Source: Oscillospiraceae bacterium
Lineage (GTDB): Bacteria > Bacillota > Clostridia > Oscillospirales > Acutalibacteraceae
NCBI GenBank assembly: GCA_031269595.1
Contig: JAISYX010000002.1
Location: forward strand, 1 to 40,869
DNA: 40,869 nucleotides
Direction: 5' to 3'
In this document: positions 8,528 to 15,480 of the stretch, piece by piece
How the letters are laid out: every line of letters starts with the position of its first letter
How positions within the stretch are numbered: position 1 is the stretch's first letter
Made by a program: the position numbers and the translations under genes
Notes under the pieces: model-generated
Databases searched by the model: none
The model's input: only the letters and a program-made list of their open reading frames with translations
Told to the model about the DNA's origin: nothing

Positions 8528-9355
8528 TCAGCTTAAGCTCCGCACCCAATAAAACAGGTATTGCTGAGCCACTCCTGCGTAAGAATCAGTAGTAATTGGC
8601 GTGCCATTGGGGAAGTATTGCTCCATTACACGCTTTATCCACACATCCACAGGAAAGGCCTCCAGATGCCCCAAGCCATATAGCAGGGTGCAGTCGGCCA
8701 CCTTTGGGCCAACTCCGCATATTTTAACCAGCTCCGCCCTAGCCTGAGCCAGAGGGAGTGTGCGCAGATCGGGTAAATTCACTATCCCGCTGCCGATTTT
8801 TTTGGCTGCATCCAGTATATATTTAGCCCTAAAACCACTGCGAAGAGGGGCTAAATCCTCCGGATTAAGGTGCATTAGAGCCTCCACTGTAGGGAAGGCA
8901 TAGCCCTTCCCGTTGGCTAACGGCTCGCCGAAGCACTCGCAAAGTCGGCCTATAATGCCCTTTATACGGGGTATGTTGTTGTTTTGTGAAATGATGAAGG
9001 AGCACAGTGCCTCCCAAGGCTCTTGTGCCAGAATGCGTATGCCTTGGGAGTACTCAGCTGCTTGCAGCAGCTCAGGCTCAAGGTTGATTAAATGGACAAA
9101 AATTGACGCATAATCACAATCTAAGTGAAAAAAAGGCCTCCATATTTGCTCAAAGTCGGCTTCTGTGGTGTTAAAGAAGGTTAAGCCCTGAGCATCCTGC
9201 AAAATCTCAACATAACAACCGCATACTATGCCGCTGTAGCGGTTTTCGGCCAGCTGCTGCCAGCGGAAGCACTGCCCGCTCTCAAGGGTTTGAGCTAGGT
9301 CAAAATGCTGTAGGTCTGTTATGGCGATGTCATTTTTTGTGAATGATATATACAT
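8528..9355 (-). CDS. OGG1-type 8-oxoguanine / base-excision DNA glycosylase (HhH-GPD)
   Basis: 275 residues. The N-terminal OGG_N-like domain (LESGQCFRW near 25-32) is followed by an HhH-GPD domain (about 115-270) with IISQNNNIPRI, the hairpin GVGPKVADC carrying the catalytic lysine (K218), and PVDVWIKRV with the aspartate (D237). Enzymes of this family excise oxidised purines and cut the strand by beta-elimination, using Lys for the Schiff base and Asp for activation. Both residues are present, so it should be active. It lacks the Fe-S cluster cysteines of MutY/Nth. Start ATG at 9355 is the first in frame and begins MYISFTKNDI; AGGAG lies just upstream (CTCCT at 9364-9368 on the plus strand). 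It is convergent with spoVT. A homologous AlkA-type activity is the main alternative. Confidence 0.88.
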   Translation of the reverse strand: MYISFTKNDIAITDLQHFDLAQTLESGQCFRWQQLAENRYSGIVCGCYVEILQDAQGLTFFNTTEADFEQIWRPFFHLDCDYASIFVHLINLEPELLQAAEYSQGIRILAQEPWEALCSFIISQNNNIPRIKGIIGRLCECFGEPLANGKGYAFPTVEALMHLNPEDLAPLRSGFRAKYILDAAKKIGSGIVNLPDLRTLPLAQARAELVKICGVGPKVADCTLLYGLGHLEAFPVDVWIKRVMEQYFPNGTPITTDSYAGVAQQYLFYWVRSLS

Positions 9356-9375
9356 TTTGTGTGCTCCTTATATTA

Positions 9376-9466
9376 AAAAAGTGAAAAGATAATAATGAAA
9401 ATTACAAGCTTGCCATTTTTAAATTGCGGCGAGGGAGTACCTTTCATTATTCTCTTTTCACTTTTT
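9376..9466. repeat. Palindromic intergenic element with 25-bp inverted ends
   Basis: Arms 9376-9400 and 9442-9466 are inverted copies with one mismatch, rich in GTGAAAAG. The centre (GCCATTTTTAAATTGCGGCG...GTACC) resembles 9980-10007, so it belongs to the same family as the repeat field at 9938-10198. It looks like a MITE-like or REP-type element that could fold as RNA and serve as a 3' end for the gene at 9506. Confidence 0.65.
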
Positions 9467-9505
9467 GGTGTGGGGGGTTATTTACTAAATATAATAAAGA
9501 TGCCT

Positions 9506-9847
9506 TTAATTTTTAGCTGTGTTAAGCGATGAAATCAGCATTGCTTTTATTTCTTCTGCCAACTTGAGATATTGCTCTAAATTATCAATTAAATTAGCGT
9601 TCATTAACACTTTTAGCCAATAAATGCTTTCGCTGCATTCTTTTAACGCAATGTGAAGATTGGAAATAAAGTCGGCTTTACTGTTGCCGAACACAGCTTC
9701 ATTTATATTAGCACCTATGCTTGTGCCCGAACGCAACAGCTGCTTTATGATGGTAGTATCTTTGTGCTGCTTACCATAACTTTGAAAAAGAAGTACAATT
9801 TGTGTGGCGAATTCCAACGATTTTTCTGCTAAAATAGATTCCTGCAA
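9506..9847 (-). CDS. Four-helix-bundle protein (S23/IVP family)
   Basis: 113 residues starting MQESILAEKSLEFATQIVLL. The pattern fits the small four-helix-bundle family (TIGR02436, first known from 23S rRNA intervening sequences): LLRSGTSIGANINEA, a helix with DFISNLHIALKECSESIYWL, and LIDNLEQYLKLAEEIKAMLI. The molecular role of this family is not established; members often sit in accessory or repeat-rich DNA. I chose TTG at 9847, with AGAGGG six bases upstream, because a longer frame back to 10009 adds only repeat-derived low-complexity sequence. No rRNA gene is near, so it is a free-standing copy. It is flanked on both sides by palindromic GTGAAAAG repeats, suggesting arrival with mobile or repeat DNA. 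Confidence 0.8.
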   Translation of the reverse strand: MQESILAEKSLEFATQIVLLFQSYGKQHKDTTIIKQLLRSGTSIGANINEAVFGNSKADFISNLHIALKECSESIYWLKVLMNANLIDNLEQYLKLAEEIKAMLISSLNTAKN

Positions 9848-9937
9848 AATTGTCCCTCTTTCAGTGAAAAGTTTTATGATAGTAGTTTTTATTCGAGTGG
9901 TAACAACAAAAAACTGTGCGGTCTGCAGACAAAGTAT

Positions 9938-10198
9938 TTGAGTGAAAAGAGAAAAGTGAAAGGAAAAAGTACAAAATTTGCCATTTAAATCGTGCGAAGC
10001 ACGTACCATTTCTCTTTACCCTTGCCTGTAAGGCAAGTTTTGGAAAGGGTTGACGAAAAAGATGCATTTCGCCTGCGGGCGGGTTAGTGAAAAGAGAAAA
10101 ACGAAAGGAGAAGAGTGAAAAGTACAAACCAGCGAGACCCGTTCTTATTTTTCACTTTTCTCTCTTAACTTTTCACTTCCAGCGATTTATCGCTGGTT
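9938..10198. repeat. Field of palindromic GTGAAAAG repeats and small hairpins
   Basis: No gene is seen here. Direct copies of AGTGAAAAGAGAAAA start at 9941 and 10086, and an inverted copy lies at 10149-10177. Between them sit short perfect hairpins: CGTGC/GCACG (9991-10003), CTTGCC/GGCAAG (10021-10037) and CCAGCGA/TCGCTGG (10179-10196). It looks like several nested copies of a dispersed repeat placed 3' of tRNA-Gly. Confidence 0.55.
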
Positions 10199-10272
10199 TG
10201 GAGCGGAAGATGGGAATCGAACCCACAACTCAAGCTTGGGAAGCTGGCGTTTTACCACTAAACTACTCCCGC
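10199..10272 (-). tRNA. tRNA-Gly (anticodon CCC)
   Basis: Read on the minus strand: acceptor GCGGGAG pairs with CTTCCGC (one G-T), D-stem GTTT/AAAC, anticodon loop TTCCCAA giving CCC, T-arm GTGGG-TTCGATT-CCCAT, discriminator U and an encoded CCA (plus strand 10199-10201). The anticodon stem CCAGC/GCTTG has one mismatch at 28:42 (C-U). It reads GGG glycine codons. Confidence 0.95.
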
Positions 10273-10302
10273 ATATGCTTTTATCATAACCTATGCGGGA
10301 GT
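10265..10302. repeat. Inverted copy of the tRNA-Gly 5' end in its promoter spacer
   Basis: ACTCCCGCATA (10265-10275, covering the tRNA acceptor 5' strand) is repeated inverted as TATGCGGGAGT (10292-10302), with 16 bases between. A transcript that starts upstream would fold an 11-bp hairpin here; a transcript from the tRNA promoter would not. Confidence 0.6.
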
Positions 10303-10311
10303 AAAAATCAA
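10283..10311 (-). promoter_or_regulatory. Promoter of tRNA-Gly
   Basis: TTGATT (10306-10311) and TATGAT (10283-10288) on the minus strand, with a 17-base spacer, place the start of transcription just before the tRNA 5' end. It lies in the short gap after the stop of the upstream GH18 gene, so the tRNA can be expressed on its own. Confidence 0.7.
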
Positions 10312-10322
10312 GTTAAAATTTA

Positions 10323-12701
10323 TTAAAAATTATTATTTATATGCATTTTTACGGTTTCTTCACTAATTGTGCCTGTTCCACCGAAAACGCTAAGCTTTTC
10401 CGCCTCTATTTTTTGCATGGCCTGTTTAACCCCTGCAAAGCTCTGGCCGTTGTTAAGCAGGAACATGGGCGAGCCTGTCTTGGCCGCATAGGCCGAGCCC
10501 GCAAGTGCGTCGGGGAAGTTTTCGGCTGAGGCAAAGGCTGCTGTCTTTTTTGCAAAGTCTTCACTGTAGCTGTTGTAAATGGCAACGGAGGTCTCGTAGC
10601 GTGTGCCGCCCGCAAGGCGGTTAACCTGCATCCCTGAGGCCTTAATGCCTGTCTCCACACTGCTGCTGATAAGCCCTGTGCCCCCCAGAACCACGGCGTT
10701 TTTAACGCCTGCCTGCTTGACGTAGGCAGAGGTTGCGGCATTTAGCTTGCTTTTATCTGAAGCTCCTGTGAACAAAATAGGCTGCCCCTTAATGGCGGCG
10801 GCAGAGCTTGCCGCAAGAGCGTCCTGAAAGCTCTCGCCGTCTGCGATAAATACTGTGTCAAAGTTCCGGCCTGTTTTGGCAAGGGCATCGGCAATTTGAA
10901 CCGCAGTGCCGTAACGGTTGCTGCCTGCCAACCTCTCAACTGAGTAACCGTTGCTGCGCAGCTCATTTTCAGCGGCAGTGCTAACAGAGCCTGAGCCGCC
11001 CAGTATAATCACCTTTTTTGCCTTTAAGCCCCTTATGGCGTTAAGGACAGAGGCCTCCAGCCGTGAGGTGTTGGAGGTGAGGAGTATAGGGGCATCCAGT
11101 GCCTTAGAGAGGGGAGTGCCCGCCAGTGCATCTGCAAAGTTTGTGCCGCTTGCCAGCAAGACGGTATTTGCCCCTGTGCTCCAGCCCTTTTGGGCTATCA
11201 GATTGGCTGTTTCTATGCGGTTGCTGCCGCTTAAACGCTCCAGCTGCAGCTCATTAATAACAGGCGGATTTACTACCTCAGGGGGCGTTACAGTGGCGGT
11301 GACAGGGATTTTAAGCAACTGCCCGGGGTATATAGCATCGCTGGTAAGGTTGTTAAGGGATTTTATTGAATCCACAGTTACACCAAAGCTTTTTGAAATG
11401 AGATAAAGAGTATCGCCTGATTTTACAGTGTAATTGATATGCTCAGAGGGAGGCTCAACAACAGCGGTGTCGCCGTTAAGCCAGGTGTTGTAGTCGTTCC
11501 ATATGGTGACATCCTCCTGCCCCAAGGCCCAAGAGCCCGCACCCTTTAAATCGTATTTATGCACCAAATCAACCTTTTTTTGCAGGGATTGGGCGTTTTC
11601 GTACCACACCACATATTTGCCTGGGGCAAGGGCTTTGCCGCCTACGGTGTAGGTTTTATCCCCTGTCTTTACCTCAAATTCTGCCTTGGGAGACTGTGAG
11701 GCGGCATCAAAGCTTACTGTTGCCTTATAGTCCTTTATCATGTTCTCTATGGTTTTAACGGCTATACCCTTGCCCTGCACAGAGGTGTTGCCAACGCTCC
11801 ATATTCTGCCAAAGAAGGGCAGACCAAGCACCAGCTTATCGGCGGAGGTTTTGCTCAGGCCATATTTTATGGAGTCCTCCACAAAGCCTATGCTTGCTAC
11901 AGGGCCGGCGTCGCCGCCCTCAAAGTGCTCGTCATAGGTCATTACCATAAGATAATCAGAGTTTTTGGCAAGCTCCGTGTAATCATAAGAGCCATGCCAG
12001 CCTGTCTGCCAGTTCTTAGGATTAGCCGCCACCGCAACAGAGACCTCCTTATCCGCAGGGAGCTTTTTGCGCAGCTGCCGCACAAGCTCTGTATACTGTG
12101 CTCTCTCGGTGTGAGTGACGTTTTCTATATCCACATTCACACCGTCCAGATTATAAAGGCCCACATAGCTTGCAATCTGGGTTGAAAGGGTGTTAACATC
12201 CTTGAGTGCATTTACGCCCGTGGCTCTGTCCCAGTGGTTGCTCAAAAAGGGCACAACCTTAATGTTGTTATTGTGCATGGCAGTAACAAGGGAGGTGCTA
12301 ACGGTGTTAAGCTTTAAGCTGCCGTCTGTGTTAAGGTCAAAATAGCTGGGAGAGACCGTTTGCAGGGAGTTGTTTGTGTTGCCTACATACTCTATTTGCT
12401 GGGCGGCTGTGCCCCCGTAGAGGTAGCTCATGCTGTATTTTGCGTCTGCCGCCCCCGCCTTTACAAAGGACATAAAGGGAATGGAGGTGAGTATAACTCC
12501 TGCCGCCAAAACCCGCACTGCCTTAATTTTTATATCCTTGCCGCTCTTTTCAAGAAAGTCGTTAATGCTACTGCCGCAGCCCTCTTTAAATTTGCCCTTT
12601 GAGAAAAAGTCCAGAGCAAACTCAGCGTCCCCCCTGCTGTATTCCACCGCAAGGTCATAGGAGCCGTCACTGTTTTGTATAAGCTTAAAATTACCTGTCA
12701 T
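10323..12701 (-). CDS. Wall-bound GH18 glycosidase with LysM and three CWB2 repeats
   Basis: 792 residues. An N-terminal cytosolic segment of about 57 residues leads to one membrane helix (about 58-82, VLAAGVILTSIPFMSFVKAG). A GH18 barrel follows (about 85-415) with LDGVNVDIENV near 185; the catalytic glutamate of the D-x-x-D-x-E region is kept while an upstream Asp is Asn, as in spore cortex enzymes of the YaaH/SleL type. Next come one LysM (about 420-467, YTVKSGDTLYLISKSFG) and three CWB2 repeats (about 482-792: LSGSNRIETA, LAGSNRYGTA, LAGGTRYETS). The likely job is cleaving N-acetylglucosamine linkages in peptidoglycan or spore cortex while held to the wall by two binding systems. The ATG at 12701 has only a weak ribosome site, and the leader carries a 28-bp palindrome. 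Confidence 0.9.
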   Translation of the reverse strand: MTGNFKLIQNSDGSYDLAVEYSRGDAEFALDFFSKGKFKEGCGSSINDFLEKSGKDIKIKAVRVLAAGVILTSIPFMSFVKAGAADAKYSMSYLYGGTAAQQIEYVGNTNNSLQTVSPSYFDLNTDGSLKLNTVSTSLVTAMHNNNIKVVPFLSNHWDRATGVNALKDVNTLSTQIASYVGLYNLDGVNVDIENVTHTERAQYTELVRQLRKKLPADKEVSVAVAANPKNWQTGWHGSYDYTELAKNSDYLMVMTYDEHFEGGDAGPVASIGFVEDSIKYGLSKTSADKLVLGLPFFGRIWSVGNTSVQGKGIAVKTIENMIKDYKATVSFDAASQSPKAEFEVKTGDKTYTVGGKALAPGKYVVWYENAQSLQKKVDLVHKYDLKGAGSWALGQEDVTIWNDYNTWLNGDTAVVEPPSEHINYTVKSGDTLYLISKSFGVTVDSIKSLNNLTSDAIYPGQLLKIPVTATVTPPEVVNPPVINELQLERLSGSNRIETANLIAQKGWSTGANTVLLASGTNFADALAGTPLSKALDAPILLTSNTSRLEASVLNAIRGLKAKKVIILGGSGSVSTAAENELRSNGYSVERLAGSNRYGTAVQIADALAKTGRNFDTVFIADGESFQDALAASSAAAIKGQPILFTGASDKSKLNAATSAYVKQAGVKNAVVLGGTGLISSSVETGIKASGMQVNRLAGGTRYETSVAIYNSYSEDFAKKTAAFASAENFPDALAGSAYAAKTGSPMFLLNNGQSFAGVKQAMQKIEAEKLSVFGGTGTISEETVKMHINNNF

Positions 12702-12740
12702 TTGTTAATTACCAAGCCGGAGCTGGAAGCTGTGAAAATT

Positions 12741-12822
12741 TTGTAGGGGCAGACCTATGTGTCTGCCCTAGGTTAACATAAAACGCCCGCCTTTGGGCAG
12801 ACACATAGGTCTGCCCCTACAA
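12741..12822. repeat. Perfect 28-bp inverted repeat (GTAGGGGCAGACC family)
   Basis: 12741-12768 is exactly the reverse complement of 12795-12822, with a 26-base centre. Each arm is itself near-palindromic (GGGCAGAC...GTCTGCCC). Similar GTAGGGGC-palindromes are dispersed between genes in many Firmicutes. Here it interrupts the leader of the GH18-LysM-CWB2 gene, where it would form a very stable RNA hairpin. Confidence 0.85.
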
Positions 12823-12924
12823 ACGAGTTGGGAAATAGAGGTTCTCATTTGCCATTTGTCATTTTCAATTTTCAACTCTCCCGCTCCGGCACTTTTCCTT
12901 TCATTAAAAACCTGTTTGTTTCAT

Positions 12925-12953
12925 ATAATAAAATTATTTCCTGAGTATGTTAA
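12925..12953 (-). promoter_or_regulatory. Candidate promoter of the GH18-LysM-CWB2 gene
   Basis: TTAACA (12948-12953) and TATTAT (12925-12930) with a 17-base spacer on the minus strand. It would give a leader of about 215 bases containing the palindromic repeat. The rest of 12823-13060 shows only AT-rich sequence and a TTTCAATTTTCAA repeat run. Confidence 0.5.
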
Positions 12954-13072
12954 AAAATACAGTGGGCATTATCAATAATGGGTGGGAAAAGTAAATGAAG
13001 GTATATTTTTTTAGAGAGGCTAAAAACTACCAACAAACTCAAAAAATCACGTCTATTATTAACAGCATAGTA

Positions 13073-13190
13073 TTGACTTTTTCTAAAATATGGAATATAC
13101 TATAAGCAAACGAAATCGGCCAAGGTGCAGGTTTATGTTAATAAAATTAGCCCCGCCTGTTTCGCTTAACAGGCGGGGCTTTATGTTTTT
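13073..13190 (+). ncRNA. Candidate small RNA (promoter to terminator, no gene)
   Basis: TTGACT (13073-13078), 17 bases, TATACT (13096-13101) form a good plus-strand promoter. About 45 bases after the expected start comes a strong intrinsic terminator (13149-13180, then TTATGTTTTTT). The stretch between has no convincing reading frame; one of 21 codons would run through the terminator. The transcript would be about 80 nt. I do not recognise a riboswitch class. The same hairpin also ends the deaminase gene from the other side. Confidence 0.45.
13149..13180. terminator. Bidirectional intrinsic terminator
   Basis: Perfect 13-bp stem AGCCCCGCCTGTT/AACAGGCGGGGCT with a 6-base loop. It is followed by T-rich sequence on the plus strand and by TAATTTTATT on the minus strand, 17 bases beyond the deaminase stop codon. 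Confidence 0.9.
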
Positions 13191-13196
13191 TATTGT

Positions 13197-13679
13197 TTAA
13201 TACCGTTTGGTGTCCTCGTTTTCAACAAAATCTCTTTGTACAAGGTATGGCGTGTATCGTTCAGGGGTGTTGCGGACTATCACCTTGTCTATGCCTGCGT
13301 TTATAATAAACCGCTCGCACATCATGCAGGGTGCGGCGTCCTCAACCAGCTTGCCTGTGGAGGCTTCAACCCCCGCCAAATACAGCGTTCCCCCTATCAT
13401 CTCCTTGCGCTGAGCCGAGATAATTGCGTTGGCCTCTGCATGCACAGAGCAGCAGAGCTCATACTTTTCACCCTTAGGGGTTTGCAGCTCCTGACGCTTG
13501 CAAAAGCCCTTATCTATGCAGTTCTTCCTGCCTCTGGGTGCGCCTGAGTATCCTGTGGAGATAATTTCATCATTGCTTACAATAATTGCACCAAAGTTCC
13601 TGCGCAGGCATGTGCCTCTTTCGGCCACTATTTGGGCAATATCCAAATAATAATTTTCTTTGTCCTTGCGATTTGCCAC
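13197..13679 (-). CDS. dCMP / cytidine-type deaminase
   Basis: 160 residues. The zinc site is complete: H80 and proton-shuttle E82 in HAEAN, and C118/C121 in APCMMC. An N-terminal GTCLRRNFGAIIV and a substrate-loop region (STGYSGAPRG) fit deoxycytidylate deaminases of the ComEB type, which convert dCMP to dUMP for thymidylate synthesis. The extra cysteines (C54, C60, C76, C77) are common in this family. Start is GTG at 13679 with AGGAGG 8 bases upstream. It is monocistronic: its own promoter lies at 13714-13742 and the hairpin at 13149-13180 ends it. Confidence 0.92.
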   Translation of the reverse strand: MANRKDKENYYLDIAQIVAERGTCLRRNFGAIIVSNDEIISTGYSGAPRGRKNCIDKGFCKRQELQTPKGEKYELCCSVHAEANAIISAQRKEMIGGTLYLAGVEASTGKLVEDAAPCMMCERFIINAGIDKVIVRNTPERYTPYLVQRDFVENEDTKRY

Positions 13680-13713
13680 GGTAAAAACCTCCTTTTATGT
13701 TGTGTGTAATATT

Positions 13714-13742
13714 ATTATAGCGCAATTTGAATAATTAAGCAA
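13714..13742 (-). promoter_or_regulatory. Promoter of the dCMP deaminase gene
   Basis: TTGCTT (13737-13742) and TATAAT (13714-13719) on the minus strand with a 17-base spacer, about 35 bases before the GTG start. Confidence 0.7.
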
Positions 13743-13883
13743 TATCTTGTATACATAAACGCAGACATGTGTTAAATGTTATTTATTTTTTTAAAGTGTA
13801 TTAATTTCCTGTTCTTACTTATAATATATGGTAGGAATAAGGATTAGAGTAATTTGTTAAACTTAAATTGAGGGGATGGTTAA

Positions 13884-14366
13884 ATGAAAAAAGTAATACC
13901 AAGAATAGGAAAAGGCATAGTTGTCTCATGTATAATCATGGCATTTTTCTTACTTGTGTGGACAATGGCAGGCAAATACTACTACTTTGGCGATTACGCC
14001 GGCCAATTTTTACTGTGCTGCCTTGTGTGTGTAGGGCTGTATCTCATCTCAGGTGACCCTGAGGAGGGCTTGGAATACCTTGCGCCAAAGCTGCGTGACC
14101 TTGGCAGGATTGTTATGACCTTTATAATTTTCGCCTTTGTATTTGACTGGATAGTTCCCACCCTTTGGAATGTACTTGTTATTGCAGGCTTTGCTGCGGC
14201 GGCTTGGCTGCTGTTCTCACTTATTATCCACTCCACTAAAAAGGCCATTAAGGTTAGCCAGGCCGCAAAAGAGGCCGCTGAGGCCGAGGAGAGGCCCGTT
14301 AAGCTGGAGCTTGTTGAAAAGAGTGAAGATAAAACAGAGGATGTAAAGCTGGCAAAAGCCGAATAG
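13884..14366 (+). CDS. Small integral membrane protein, unknown
   Basis: 160 residues with four predicted membrane helices (about 9-28, 35-56, 75-95, 97-115) and a charged, Glu/Lys-rich cytosolic tail (about 117-160). I do not recognise the family. Between helices two and three lies a conserved-looking SGDPEEGLEYLAPKLRD loop. GAGGGG lies 8 bases before ATG, and a TATAAT at 13820-13825 could be its -10 although no good -35 is visible. It is transcribed against its neighbours and ends in a hairpin at 14417-14449, so it is a single-gene unit. Confidence 0.75.
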   Translation: MKKVIPRIGKGIVVSCIIMAFFLLVWTMAGKYYYFGDYAGQFLLCCLVCVGLYLISGDPEEGLEYLAPKLRDLGRIVMTFIIFAFVFDWIVPTLWNVLVIAGFAAAAWLLFSLIIHSTKKAIKVSQAAKEAAEAEERPVKLELVEKSEDKTEDVKLAKAE

Positions 14367-14416
14367 CAAAATTAGGCAAAAAATGTATGTTGAAACAGAT
14401 GCATTGATTTATCACT

Positions 14417-14449
14417 TTGACCCGCTAAACGGCAGTTTTAGCGGGTCAA
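14417..14449 (+). terminator. Terminator of the small membrane protein gene
   Basis: Perfect 13-bp stem TTGACCCGCTAAA/TTTAGCGGGTCAA with a 7-base loop, about 50 bases past the stop. The T-run after it is poor (TATTGTTG). Confidence 0.6.
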
Positions 14450-14464
14450 TATTGTTGAAAACCC

Positions 14465-14482
14465 TGTGGAAAATGTTGATAA
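14465..14482. promoter_or_regulatory. Two adjacent DnaA-box-like 9-mers
   Basis: TGTGGAAAA (14465-14473) abuts TGTTGATAA (14474-14482). Each differs by one base from TGTGGATAA, the reverse complement of the DnaA box TTATCCACA. There is no AT-rich unwinding element or dnaA/dnaN neighbour, so this is not a chromosomal origin. Confidence 0.3.
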
Positions 14483-14576
14483 GATGCATTTTTAACGTAA
14501 TAATTCGTCAAAGACGTATAAACAGGGTGTATGATTAGGGCAAAATAAACAAAAAAACGCAACTAGAAGCCAGAGG

Positions 14577-14601
14577 CTAGAAGCTAGAAATTGCCCAGTC
14601 G
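14577..14601. repeat. Dispersed intergenic repeat CTAGAAGCTAGAAATTGC, copy 1
   Basis: This 25-bp string recurs at 17952-17976 with one mismatch. It is preceded here by another partial unit (CTAGAAGCCAGAGG). With the AAATTTGCGCAG repeat at 14648-14669 it fills the gene-free stretch before the next gene. Confidence 0.6.
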
Positions 14602-14647
14602 AAGCTTGCTCCCTCTATAAAAATAAACTTGAAGCACTTTTCAAATA

Positions 14648-14669
14648 AAATTTGCGCAGCAAATCCACC
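14648..14669. repeat. Dispersed intergenic repeat AAATTTGCGCAG-type, copy 2
   Basis: Matches 2733-2754 at 20 of 22 bases and is followed by AATTTTCAATTTTCAATT, another recurring motif of this genome's intergenic DNA. Confidence 0.5.
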
Positions 14670-14690
14670 TTAATTTTCAATTTTCAATTA

Positions 14691-14732
14691 AAAAGCTGTG
14701 CTCATGCGCTTTGGCGCATGAGCACAGCTTTT
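14691..14732 (-). terminator. Strong intrinsic terminator of the hflX cluster
   Basis: Perfect 19-bp stem (14691-14709 with 14714-14732) with a 4-base loop and A/T tails on both sides, immediately next to the stop codon at 14734. It can act in both directions. Confidence 0.92.
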
Positions 14733-14733
14733 T

Positions 14734-15462
14734 TTACAGCCTTGTTCTAATTATAATCTGATTTTTCTCAACCCTTATTTCGGTTATCTCTAAATGCAGC
14801 ATTTCCTCTGCCTTAAAATTGATGTTGAATATCCCCGCAACCCCTGTAACAAAGCCCTCAACCTGATTAACCGTGCTGTTTTTGCGTGCCTCTTCAATAA
14901 TAATTTGCTTTAGATTAGTGGTATCGTAGCAAATGCGCTCACCTGAAACACTTATGTCCTTTGGCAGCTTCTTCTTGCTCACATAGGAGCTCACCCAGCT
15001 TACAGGCACATCAAGCTCGCCTATTTTAAAGGAGGTCAGCACTAGCTCAATATCAGGTGAGATATACCTTGGCACGGCGGTAAGAGTGGCATAAACAGGC
15101 GTAGAGCCTGATTTAGCACGGCAGTAAATGATTATATCATCGCTGCGCACCTTGCCGAAGAGCTCGGAGATAACAAAGCTTGAACCCTGCTCCGCAAGGG
15201 ACTTGTTGCAGGATTCCATGGTCTGAGCAAGTAATCCGTTAAACTCATCATCCTTTATAACAACCCTGCTTTTAAGCAGAACATCCTTTGCAATTGCACC
15301 CCCAAGATTAGAGGGCTCAGTGTAAGAGAGGGGCGGTGCGGGCAGCACATCCCTTGTGCCCTTGACATAAAGGGTAATGCCTGTGCCTATTATAATAAGC
15401 AATACCAGCGCAATTACGCTTGGGATTATCCACTTTTTAGGGGGAAGCTTTAGCTTTTTCAT
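14734..15462 (-). CDS. YpmS-like (DUF2140) membrane-anchored protein
   Basis: 242 residues: a basic start, one membrane helix (about 12-33) and an extracytoplasmic domain. The segment IELVLTSFKIGELDVPVSWV followed by KKKLPKDISV and a predicted beta-strand tail matches the pattern of the YpmS/DUF2140 family, whose function is unknown. Start ATG at 15462 follows GGAGG by 8 bases. It lies 18 bases downstream of hflX on the same strand and shares the terminator at 14691-14732, so it is the last gene of the hflX cluster. The family assignment is by pattern only; a sporulation YunB-type protein is another possibility. Confidence 0.6.
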   Translation of the reverse strand: MKKLKLPPKKWIIPSVIALVLLIIIGTGITLYVKGTRDVLPAPPLSYTEPSNLGGAIAKDVLLKSRVVIKDDEFNGLLAQTMESCNKSLAEQGSSFVISELFGKVRSDDIIIYCRAKSGSTPVYATLTAVPRYISPDIELVLTSFKIGELDVPVSWVSSYVSKKKLPKDISVSGERICYDTTNLKQIIIEEARKNSTVNQVEGFVTGVAGIFNINFKAEEMLHLEITEIRVEKNQIIIRTRL

Positions 15463-15480
15463 ACCTGTGACCTCCTGCTT

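Noticed and set aside
9848-10009. N-terminal extension of the four-helix-bundle protein
   Set aside because: It translates repeat DNA (FCTFSFHFSLFTQ) and the TTG at 9847 has a good AGAGGG site and the usual family start.
13073-13190. A riboswitch controlling a downstream gene
   Set aside because: The nearest plus-strand gene starts 700 bases away, and I see no known aptamer core.
14465-14482. Replication origin
   Set aside because: Only two imperfect boxes, with no dnaA, dnaN or AT-rich unwinding region.
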